Assembly: GCF_000716605.1 (NCBI RefSeq)
Contig: NZ_JNXE01000076.1
Location: forward strand, 1-13,508
Length of the DNA: 13,508 bases
Origin: Streptomyces sp. NRRL F-525
GTDB lineage: Bacteria; Actinomycetota; Actinomycetes; Streptomycetales; Streptomycetaceae
Direction of reading: 5' to 3'
Both the position numbers and the translations under genes were made by a program. The notes beneath the pieces are model-generated. The model was not told the DNA's origin and did no database searches. It saw only the letters and a program-made list of their open reading frames with translations. Every line of letters starts with the position of its first letter. The stretch's first letter is position 1. Of this stretch, positions 1 to 5,994 are shown piece by piece.

Positions 1-289
1 GGCGCATCTTCCGCAGATCCCGGTGCAGCCCGAATCGAATGACGTCAATCGCCGCCGCCGTCCTCACCCTGGAGCGGCAACGCTGAAAGAGCTCACTGTT
101 CGCGGCCTTGCCGCCCTCGTCGGCGCTGTACATCCGGAAGACCGCTGGGACTTCGACCCGCAGAGAAACCCGGCCCAAGTCGTCGGCCGCCGCGGGGATC
201 GCGGGCGCCGCCGCCACTGAGGCGAGAACAGCGACGAGGCACGCCGGCAGTATGGAGAGGCGTCCGGTGATCAATAACCGTCGAAGCAT
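1..289 (-). pseudogene. Truncated secreted protein of unknown function, N-terminal part
   Basis: On the minus strand an ATG at 289-287 opens a frame beginning MLRRLLITGRLSILPACLVA, followed by an Ala/Val-rich stretch ending in AAA. This is a textbook Sec signal peptide: two Arg, a hydrophobic core and an Ala-X-Ala-like cleavage region near residue 35. The mature start reads DDLGRVSLRVEVPAVF and continues to about SELFQR. At about 95 the gene meets the end of the IS5 element, and the rest of the frame is antisense transposase sequence. The gene is therefore cut by an insertion, and its 3' part is not in view. An in-frame ATG at 322 is an alternative start, and neither has a clear ribosome binding site. 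The IS630 element sits only about 93 bp upstream, so the promoter may also be lost. No function can be assigned from the short mature part. Confidence 0.6.
3..86 (+). pseudogene. IS5-family transposase, C-terminal end (left copy, runs off the window)
   Basis: The first bases encode the last 27 residues of a DDE transposase and end at TGA 84-86. The readable end includes RRSRCSPNRMTSIAAAVLTL and ends LERQR. Almost the same peptide ends the fragment at 12300-12788 (RRSRCRPNRMTSIAKAVLTL), and the DNA of the two ends agrees at roughly 85% by eye. From memory this ending belongs to Streptomyces IS5-family elements with a DDE_Tnp_4-type domain. Whether the element is complete lies outside the window. 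The similarity fades shortly after the stop (about 95-98), which I take as the element end. Confidence 0.8.
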
Positions 290-381
290 GCGGGCACTAT
301 GCCAGCGAGCATCGATGGCCATCGCCCCGGCCCCTGCTGCGCGGCCCCTGTCGCCGCACGGCAGCCGGCACCGGCCGGACC

Positions 382-1478
382 TATCGATCCGAGACAGCAG
401 ATGTTCTGAGCCACTGGTCCTCGCGTGAGTGAACTGGTGGGGGGGCGCGGCAGTTGTCGCCGTCGGCGCAGGAGGCGCTTCACACGTGGGCGGTGGCCGC
501 GCTGGTGGCGGGGCGGGATCGCGAGGGCGTTGCCGCGGTGTTCCAGGTATCGCTCACGCCAGTGGAAAAGTGGTGGGCGAAGTTGCTCGCGGGCGGATGC
601 GGGGCCCTGGTGGCGCAGCCCCGCGGGCGCCGGGCCGGCGAGCACCAGCTGCTGAACGAGGTCGAGCAACAGGCCGTCCTGGATCACCGGCCGTGTGATG
701 TGGGTCTTGCAGGCCGGCTGTGGACTCGGGCCGGCGTGGGGAATCTGATCGCGCCGCTGTACGGGTACGGCTGACCGAGCAGGGCGTGGGCACGTACCTG
801 TGCCGATGGGGCCTGACGTTCCAGCGCCCGGACGAGCGGGCCGTCGAGCAGAACGCGGAAGCCGTCCACGTCCGGTACCAGGAGACCTGGCCGGCCATCC
901 GCGCCAAGGCCCGGGCAGAGGGGAGCGAGGTGCTCTTCGCCGACCAGGCCGGCATCCGCTCCGACGAGGTCACCAGCCGCACCTGGGGCGAGAAAAGGCG
1001 CACCCCGACCGTGCGCCGTACCGGCAACCGGTTCTCCGTGAACGCGATGTCCGCGATCAGCACGAAGGGCCGCGGGCACTTCATGGTGTTCACCGAGACC
1101 ATCGACGCCGACGTCATGTGCCGCTTCCTGGACCGTCTCGCCGGACACGTCGAGCACAAGGCCCACCTCGTCCTGGACAGCCACTGCGCGCACCGCTCCC
1201 GCAAGGCCCGTGCCTGGCCCGCCGCCCACCCCGACCGGATCGAGCTGCACTTCCTGCCGTCGTACTCGCCCGAGCCGAACCCGGACGAGCTGGTCAACGC
1301 CGACCTCGAACGCAGCCTGCCCATGCACCACCGGGCCCGCGACCAGGCCCAACTCGCCGCCGAAACCCGCAGGTTCTTCCCTCGTCGTCAACGTCAGCCA
1401 CACATCGTCCGCGGCTGCATCGGCGGCCCCCACGTGCTCTACACCCTCGAACAGAACCCTTTGAGTTCCGGATCAGTA
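382..1478 (+). mobile_element. IS630-type insertion sequence with imperfect terminal repeats and TA ends
   Basis: The transposase remnant is bracketed by a 27-bp imperfect inverted repeat. The left arm is 382-408 and the right arm 1452-1478; read inward, both start with TA and share GATCCG near the outside and GTTCTG at the inner end (17 of 27 positions agree by eye). IS630/Tc1/mariner elements insert at TA and duplicate it, so TA at 382-383 and at 1477-1478 fits. The length of about 1.1 kb is normal for the family. The transposase frame is broken, so the copy is probably immobile by itself. Confidence 0.65.
425..1478 (+). pseudogene. IS630-family transposase, frameshifted
   Basis: A helix-turn-helix-like N-terminal part reads from 454 (TTG; LSPSAQEALHTW, then VFQVSLTPVEKWW) to about 767. 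The catalytic part continues in another frame from VRLTEQGVGTYL to TLEQNP. The DDE residues are visible: D in LFADQAG, D in LVLDSHCAH, and E in PEPNPDELVN. The natural start is probably GTG 425, which would join the main frame if the G run at 439-445 had one more G. Likewise one more G at 765-767 would give LYGVRLTEQG. The frame then has no stop at the usual end and stays open to 1838, through the first precursor gene. Programmed frameshifting is used by some IS elements, but two breaks and a lost stop favour decay. Confidence 0.85.
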
Positions 1479-1751
1479 GGAGTACGGAGCGGTTCGCCGT
1501 CCGAGGTGAGGTTCTCGACGCGCGGCGCGGGCCGCCCTCTTCCTTCACCACGCCTCAACACGAGCCGGGAAAAGGGGGATCGATGCTCGCGAATTCATGG
1601 TCACGTGTCAACTACCGGTCCGTTGAACGGGACAGAGCACGACAAGCCGCACGCGGCGTATCACGCTGTTCCCGACGATGCAGGGCGTGCCGGTACGGCT
1701 GTACGGCATTCGACGTGCCTGGCACACGAAACAGCCGAAAGGAGGAACGCC
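1479..1751 (+). promoter_or_regulatory. Leader region of the RiPP operon
   Basis: No convincing gene lies between the IS630 right end and precursor 1, so the operon promoter should be here or was displaced by the IS. Visible elements are an 11-bp palindrome CCGTTGAACGG at 1620-1630 and an AAAGGAGG ribosome binding site at 1738-1745, six bases before ATG 1752. I could not find a -35/-10 pair with acceptable spacing. The IS630 insertion 270 bp upstream may have removed distal control sites or may supply a promoter. Confidence 0.35.
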
Positions 1752-1838
1752 ATGGAGAAGACCGTCGTTACCAGCGACCCGCAGAGCGACGAGCGGGAAT
1801 CGGTCAAGGTCGAGGTCGGGATCACCGTCAAGTTCTGA
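1752..1838 (+). CDS. RiPP precursor peptide 1 (28 aa)
   Basis: A 28-codon gene with a near-perfect ribosome binding site (AAAGGAGG, six-base spacing) starting MEKTVVTSDPQ and ending in the tail VKVEVGITVKF at TGA 1836-1838. The second small gene, 133 bp downstream, has the same start (MEKTVV), the same PQ at residues 10-11 and the same last five residues (ITVKF). Two duplicated micro-genes directly ahead of a RiPP-type radical SAM gene are what a precursor pair looks like. The conserved N-terminus would be the recognition leader, and the alternating Val/Ile/Thr tail from about residue 18 the modified core. There is no Cys, Trp, Tyr or double-Gly cleavage site, so thioether or lanthionine chemistry through Cys is excluded. 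The N-terminal half is acidic. The frame is open back into the IS630 transposase, so an automatic caller would fuse them. The mature product is unknown. Confidence 0.85.
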   Translation: MEKTVVTSDPQSDERESVKVEVGITVKF

Positions 1839-1870
1839 CGCCGCCCGCTTCCCACCACAGGTCGCCCCGA

Positions 1871-1908
1871 GCTTCCGGTGCGGCCATTGCCCCGACCGCA
1901 CCGGAAGC
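1871..1908 (+). terminator. Strong hairpin after precursor 1
   Basis: A perfect 13-bp stem: GCTTCCGGTGCGG at 1871-1883 pairs with CCGCACCGGAAGC at 1896-1908, with a 12-base loop. There is no T-run, as is usual in actinomycetes. It lies 33 bases after the stop of precursor 1 and 63 bases before the start of precursor 2. It could terminate part of the transcripts or protect the upstream mRNA from 3' decay. Confidence 0.7.
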
Positions 1909-1971
1909 GCATCCGCAGATGACGACTTGTACGCCGGTACCGCGCAGCGAACAGTGAGGAAAAGGGGAGCC

Positions 1972-2073
1972 ATGGAGAAAACCGTCGTCAACAACAACCC
2001 GCAAGCACAGAACCAGGACGACTCCCAATCGACGTTCCTATCGGTGATGGTCCTCATCACGGTGAAGTTCTGA
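1972..2073 (+). CDS. RiPP precursor peptide 2 (33 aa)
   Basis: A 33-codon gene starting MEKTVVNNNPQ and ending LSVMVLITVKF at TGA 2071-2073. It is a paralogue of the peptide at 1752-1838: the first six residues, PQ at 10-11 and the terminal ITVKF are the same, while the middle is Gln/Asn/Asp/Ser-rich and five residues longer. The tail is more hydrophobic than in peptide 1 (Leu, Met and Leu instead of Lys, Glu and Gly at alternating positions), so the mature products would differ in charge but share their C-terminus. A purine-rich stretch (GAGGAAAAGGGGAG, 1956-1969) serves as ribosome binding site. No Cys, Trp or Tyr is present. The nearest downstream gene is the radical SAM enzyme, with a hairpin between them. 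Whether both peptides act together, as in two-component bacteriocins, or separately cannot be told. Confidence 0.87.
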   Translation: MEKTVVNNNPQAQNQDDSQSTFLSVMVLITVKF

Positions 2074-2099
2074 CCCTTTCGTCTCGTTTCCTGAGCCGC

Positions 2100-2132
2100 G
2101 TCCGGCGCTTCCCCGTGCGTGAAGCGCCGGAC
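2100..2132 (+). terminator. Strong hairpin between precursor 2 and the maturase gene
   Basis: A perfect 12-bp stem: GTCCGGCGCTTC at 2100-2111 pairs with GAAGCGCCGGAC at 2121-2132, with a 9-base loop. It ends 15 bases before ATG 2148 of the radical SAM gene and just ahead of its GGAG site. A leaky terminator or mRNA stabiliser here would give high precursor and low enzyme expression, a usual arrangement in RiPP operons. Confidence 0.75.
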
Positions 2133-2147
2133 CACCCTGGAGAACGT

Positions 2148-4076
2148 ATGAAGATCACTCTGGTCTGCATGCCGTGGGCCACCACAGCAACTCCTTCACT
2201 GGCGCTCGGTATTCTCTCGCGCAGGATCGCGAACACCTTTCCCGAGGTCGCGACCGAGACCGTCTACGCCAACATCGATTTCGCCGACTGGATGGACGAA
2301 CAAGGGGGTTTGGGCGCCGCCGAGTACAGCTTCTTCTCCCTGCACAGCTATTTCCTCGGGTGCGGTGACTGGGTGTTCTCGTCCGCTCTCTACGACGACT
2401 CGTGCTGGCGGGTCGACGAATTCCGCGGCGCGTACCAGAACAGGATCACCGCCGACCAGATGGAGGCGTCCCTGCGGCTGCACCAGTTGGTGCCCGAATT
2501 CATCGACGCGATGGCGCGGCGCATCGTGGCCGGCGAGCCCGATGTCGTCGGAGCGACCTCGACGTTCCAGCAGAACGTGGCCTCGCTCGCACTGCTGCGC
2601 CGCATCAAAGAACTCTCTCCCGCCACGAAGACCGTCATGGGCGGCGCCAACTGCGACGGCCCGCAGGGAGAGGCCCTGCATCGCAACTTCGCGTTCCTCG
2701 ACTACGTGGTACGGGGTGAGGCGGAGCGGACGTTCCCCGAACTCGTCGCGGCGCTCAAGGGCGATCACGGCGGCGACACCTCGCACATCGCGGGCCTGTG
2801 CCGGCGCGACGGCGGCCGCAGCGTGAGCAATCCACCAGCCGAACGGCTGCTGGCGCCGTCCGAGATCCCCTCCCCCGACTACGACCCCTACTTCGAGCGG
2901 CTGCGGCGCTCCCGTGTCCAGTCCTGGTACGAAACCGTGCTCACCGTCGAGGGAGCGCGCGGCTGCTGGTGGGGCGAGAAGCACCACTGCACGTTCTGCG
3001 GGCTCAACGGCTCGGCGATGACCTTCCGCAGCAAGAGCCCGCACACCTACCTGGAGGAGATTCTCACCCTCGCCGAGCGCCACCACGTCCTGGACTTCTA
3101 CGCGGTGGACAACATTCTGGAGATGTCCTATCTCGACTCCGTCCTGGACAGGCTCGCGGAGGCGCCCTTCGACCTGCGCATCCAGTACGAGGTCAAGTCG
3201 AACATGAAGCTGTCGCAGATCGGCCAGATGCGCAGGGCGGGAGTGGTCAGCGTCCAGGCAGGCATCGAGAGCCTGAGCACCCGCGTACTGAAGATCATGG
3301 ACAAGGGCGTGAGCGGCACCCACAACGTGCGTTTCCTGCGGGACGCGGAGAGCAACAGCCTCTCCGTGGCCTGGAATTACCTGTACGGCTTCCCGGGCGA
3401 GACCGCCGAGGACTACCTGCCCATCATCGAACAGCTCCCCGCGCTGCACCACTTGCACCCCTCCAACGGGGTCAACCGCATCGCGCTGGAACGCTTCAGT
3501 CCCTACTTCGACCGTCCCGAGCTGGGTTTCGCCGAGCGGCGCCCGCAGGAGCAGTACCAGGTCACCTACGACCTGCCAGAGTCCGAACTGGCCGACCTTG
3601 CCTATGTGTTCGAAACTCCCAGCCAGGGCATCGATGCCAAGGTGGCGGAGCGGCTCAAGCAGGCGCTGGACGAGTGGGGCAGCAACTACATCCACAGCCG
3701 TCTCTCCTACGTCGATCACGGCGACCGCATCGAACTCACCAACTCCAGGCCGGACTTCGCCTGGCGGACCATGACCCTGCGGGACGCCACGGAGGTCGAA
3801 CTCTTCCGGGCCCTGCACGACCCCCGGTCCGCCGACCAGTTGGTGCGTCGCACGGCCAAAAGCTGTACCGCCTGGGACCGGGAACGGGTTGAGTCGCTGC
3901 TGGCCGACTGGCGCCGCCAGGGGCTGGTCTTCATCGAGGGAGACCGTGCCGTCCATGTCGCCACCGATCACGAGAACCAGCTGATCTGCCGCATCCGCCG
4001 CGAGTCGGACCAGACCGGCGGACCCGAACTGGCCCTGGACCTAGCCGAGGAGCCCACATGCGTGAAGATCTCCTGA
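2148..4076 (+). CDS. RiPP maturation radical SAM enzyme (cobalamin-type, putative C-methyltransferase)
   Basis: 642 aa. The N-terminal ~220 residues resemble a B12-binding Rossmann domain, with VMGGANCDGPQGEAL at 163-177 and VVRGEAERTFPELV at 187-200. The radical SAM core carries GCWWGEKHHCTFCGLN at 272-287, so the 4Fe-4S ligands are C273, C281 and C284 in a CX7CX2C spacing instead of CX3CX2C. That spacing marks the family annotated as RiPP maturation radical SAM C-methyltransferase (RiPP maturation radical SAM protein 1). VQAGIESLS (369-377) and YLYGFPGETAEDY (411-423) are further core motifs. Residues ~520-605 look like a small winged-helix domain, possibly a peptide-recognition (PqqD-like) domain; this is inference. 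Expected role: methylation or other radical change at unactivated carbons of the precursor tails. ATG 2148 is chosen because GGAG 2139-2142 precedes it; GTG 2115 lies in the hairpin loop. The end overlaps the next gene by 19 bases. Confidence 0.9.
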   Translation: MKITLVCMPWATTATPSLALGILSRRIANTFPEVATETVYANIDFADWMDEQGGLGAAEYSFFSLHSYFLGCGDWVFSSALYDDSCWRVDEFRGAYQNRITADQMEASLRLHQLVPEFIDAMARRIVAGEPDVVGATSTFQQNVASLALLRRIKELSPATKTVMGGANCDGPQGEALHRNFAFLDYVVRGEAERTFPELVAALKGDHGGDTSHIAGLCRRDGGRSVSNPPAERLLAPSEIPSPDYDPYFERLRRSRVQSWYETVLTVEGARGCWWGEKHHCTFCGLNGSAMTFRSKSPHTYLEEILTLAERHHVLDFYAVDNILEMSYLDSVLDRLAEAPFDLRIQYEVKSNMKLSQIGQMRRAGVVSVQAGIESLSTRVLKIMDKGVSGTHNVRFLRDAESNSLSVAWNYLYGFPGETAEDYLPIIEQLPALHHLHPSNGVNRIALERFSPYFDRPELGFAERRPQEQYQVTYDLPESELADLAYVFETPSQGIDAKVAERLKQALDEWGSNYIHSRLSYVDHGDRIELTNSRPDFAWRTMTLRDATEVELFRALHDPRSADQLVRRTAKSCTAWDRERVESLLADWRRQGLVFIEGDRAVHVATDHENQLICRIRRESDQTGGPELALDLAEEPTCVKIS

Positions 4077-4645
4077 CCGCGCCGTCGGCGACCCCGTACG
4101 GGCCAATCGGCGACCAGGTGCACGACCTCTACCGAAGCGGCGTTCGGTGCGCGGACCTCGACGAGCCCGTCTCACTGCGCTCGCCCGGCCCCCGCGACCT
4201 TCGCGCCCTGGACTTCGTCCGCATCGCCAGCGCTCACGGCCTGCTGGTGCGCTGGCATCTGCGCGCGGGGCGACGGGCCCTGCCCGCTCTGACAGCCCAC
4301 GACTTGTCCCACCTCCAGCCCCCGCTCTCCCTGGACGGCCCCCGGTCTGCCGAACGCCTCGCCCAGTGGAACACCCGTTTCTACATCGGCCGTTGCGTGT
4401 GGCGCCGTGGTCCCGGATTCGTGCAGATCCGCGACCGGCGGGACGGCGTCCTGCAACGGTTCGACCTGGTGCGACCGGAGTACGCACAGGCGGTGCCCCT
4501 CCTGGAGAAACAGGAGACGGACGCGGTCGATCCCGAGGTCCTTGCCGCACTGCGCGCCGAACGCCTCCTCCTCACCTTCGGCGGCCTGGACTGGTGGGCC
4601 CCGTACTTGATGGACAGGTGGCCGGTGCCGTCCATGGTCCTGTGA
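4058..4645 (+). CDS. DUF5825-like protein, radical SAM partner
   Basis: 195 aa, starting at ATG 4058 inside the end of the radical SAM gene with GAGGAG at 4047-4052, so the two are translationally coupled. The protein has an N-terminal region with LDFVRIASAHGLLVRWHLR (51-69), a middle with WNTRFYIGRCVWRRGPGFVQ (104-123) followed by IRDRRDG, and a C-terminal LLLTFGGLDWWAPYL (170-184). There is no signal peptide and no cofactor motif. From memory this matches the DUF5825 family, which actinomycetes commonly carry next to RiPP maturation radical SAM genes. Its biochemical role is not known to me; the coupling suggests a 1:1 partner, such as a substrate-binding or stability subunit for the radical SAM enzyme. 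The family assignment was not checked by search. Confidence 0.7.
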   Translation: MREDLLTAPSATPYGPIGDQVHDLYRSGVRCADLDEPVSLRSPGPRDLRALDFVRIASAHGLLVRWHLRAGRRALPALTAHDLSHLQPPLSLDGPRSAERLAQWNTRFYIGRCVWRRGPGFVQIRDRRDGVLQRFDLVRPEYAQAVPLLEKQETDAVDPEVLAALRAERLLLTFGGLDWWAPYLMDRWPVPSMVL

Positions 4646-4724
4646 CCGACGTGGGCGGCAGCGTCGTGAAGCAATCGAACGAACCCGATGAATCGCAGCA
4701 ATGGCAGCGCTTGGAGGAGACGCC

Positions 4725-5066
4725 GTGGTCAACGACATCGCCGCGGGGGTCCTCGCCTGCGGGGCCGTGGTCTGGCTGGTGTGGCGCGGGTTCCGCACGT
4801 CGCCGGGCTCGTTCGGCTCGTGGGCGATGTTCTCCCACATCTGGGCCTACCGGGCCCAGTTGCACGACGTGCGCGACGGGGAGCCCGTCTGTCCGTGGGA
4901 ATACGAAATGCGCCAGGACCACTTCAACTCCCCCGACGCGCTCAGCTCCCTGGTCACCTACCTCGACGAGGTGCACGGCCGCCGCGTGGCCGGGAACGGG
5001 GTGATCCTGATGCCCTTCGACCGCGTCAGGATCGCGGTCAGAAACGGCAAGGTCGTCCGTGCCTGA
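4725..5066 (+). CDS. Small N-terminally membrane-anchored protein, HTTM partner (SdpA-like position)
   Basis: 113 aa from GTG 4725, chosen because GGAGGAGA at 4713-4720 lies at good spacing; an in-frame ATG at 4701 has no site. Residues 4-22 (DIAAGVLACGAVVWLVWRG) form one membrane helix. The rest is soluble, with FGSWAMFSHIWAYRAQLHDV (30-49), a single Cys in VCPWEY and a C-terminal beta-rich VILMPFDRVRIAVRNGKVV. It overlaps the HTTM gene by eight bases. A small single-helix protein coupled to an HTTM protein is the layout of SdpA and SdpB, which mature the SdpC toxin in Bacillus. A W-x-MFS-type motif next to HTTM genes also fits that kind of pair. I see no sequence identity strong enough to call it SdpA, so the function stays open. 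Confidence 0.7.
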   Translation: MVNDIAAGVLACGAVVWLVWRGFRTSPGSFGSWAMFSHIWAYRAQLHDVRDGEPVCPWEYEMRQDHFNSPDALSSLVTYLDEVHGRRVAGNGVILMPFDRVRIAVRNGKVVRA

Positions 5067-5994
5067 CCTGCTGTCGGTGCACGGCGCCACGGCCGGCCCG
5101 GCTCTGTGCTGCTTCCGCCTGCTTCTGGGCACCGCGCTGCTGTGGAAGATCACCGCCGACCATGTGTTCGGCATGGCACGGTTCTTCGACGACCGGCCCA
5201 AGTCCCTGGTGCGGTGGCGCTACGAGCGGGACGAGATGGCGGTGAAAGTGCTCCTGAGCCCGACGGCGTACAAGGTGTTCTACGCCGCTCGGGCCGTGGC
5301 GGTGCTGTGCCTGTTCGCGGGCGTGCTCACCCCGCTCGCGGCGGCACTCACCGCCGCCTGGTGCATGTTCGAGTTCACCTTCGACCGCAAGTTCAACACC
5401 CTCTTCCTGGGGATGATGTGCCTCCCGTTCGTCTTCGCCCAGGGATCCGACGCCTATCTGAGCCTGCAGTCGCTGCTCAACGCCCCCTCCCCGGCCGCGT
5501 TCCTCGACCCGCCCCGGATCCACGACGGCGGAACGCTGTCCTGGCCGCAGTTCGCCGCGGTGGTCCTGATGTTCCAGGTGTACTGGAGCAGCGCGTGGTT
5601 CAAGGCCGCCTCCCGCCAGTTCACCAGCGGAGACACCATGCAGAAGGTCTTCGAGCAGCTCGCCGCCGTGCGCGACGAACTGCCGGCGGGCCGCCGCGAG
5701 TACTACTTCCCCGACTGGTTCACCCGCCGGTTCGCCACCGACGAACCGGCCCTCGTCGCCCGCCGCTGGCGTATTCCGTCCCTGGCGACGATCGTCGTGG
5801 AGGCCGCCCTGCCCGTCCTGCTGATCGTCCCTGTCACCTGGCGTGTGGGGGCACTGCTCGGACTGCTCACCCATGCCGCCTTCACCTCGATGCTGCCCAA
5901 GCGGCTGGTGCCCTTCAGCCTCGCCTCGGTCGGTACCTATGTGCTCTTTCTCCCACCGACCACGTTCGTGACCCTGATCGGAGGATGGACATGA
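5059..5994 (+). CDS. HTTM domain membrane protein (vitamin-K-dependent gamma-carboxylase-like)
   Basis: 311 aa from GTG 5059 (AAGG at 5049-5052). Several membrane segments are visible: about 12-31, 72-103 (two), 114-127, 164-180, 241-258, 262-276 and 285-306. The arrangement, and MFQVYWSSAWFKAASRQFTS (171-190), match the HTTM family, which includes SdpB and is related to human gamma-glutamyl carboxylase. The human enzyme's catalytic base Lys218 lies in a similar YF..G.KK segment, and Lys182 here falls at or near that place in a hand alignment. Bacterial HTTM proteins mostly have no proven activity. In this operon it may modify, process or bind the peptide at the membrane, or give immunity. 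It overlaps both neighbours: the upstream gene by eight bases and the methyltransferase by ATGA. A role in Glu carboxylation would be speculative; peptide 1 has several Glu residues. Confidence 0.8.
   Translation: MPDLLSVHGATAGPALCCFRLLLGTALLWKITADHVFGMARFFDDRPKSLVRWRYERDEMAVKVLLSPTAYKVFYAARAVAVLCLFAGVLTPLAAALTAAWCMFEFTFDRKFNTLFLGMMCLPFVFAQGSDAYLSLQSLLNAPSPAAFLDPPRIHDGGTLSWPQFAAVVLMFQVYWSSAWFKAASRQFTSGDTMQKVFEQLAAVRDELPAGRREYYFPDWFTRRFATDEPALVARRWRIPSLATIVVEAALPVLLIVPVTWRVGALLGLLTHAAFTSMLPKRLVPFSLASVGTYVLFLPPTTFVTLIGGWT

Noticed and set aside
1620..1664. TTGAAC (1623) with TATCAC (1659) as the operon promoter.
   Set aside because: The spacing is 30 bases, far from the 16-19 expected.
1583..1957. 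Cys-containing ORF starting at ATG 1583 behind AAAAGGGGG, considered as a third precursor.
   Set aside because: It is Arg-rich throughout, overlaps both leader and precursor 1 in another frame, and shares nothing with MEKTVV/ITVKF; typical of a shadow frame in GC-rich DNA.
2115..2147. GTG 2115 as the start of the radical SAM protein.
   Set aside because: It lies in the loop of the 2100-2132 hairpin and has no ribosome site; the B12-domain start MKITLVCMPW follows ATG 2148 with GGAG in place.
2196..3971. 591-aa open frame on the minus strand.
   Set aside because: It is antisense to the radical SAM gene, without domains, and rich in Val/Gly/Gln as expected for a shadow of GC-rich codons.
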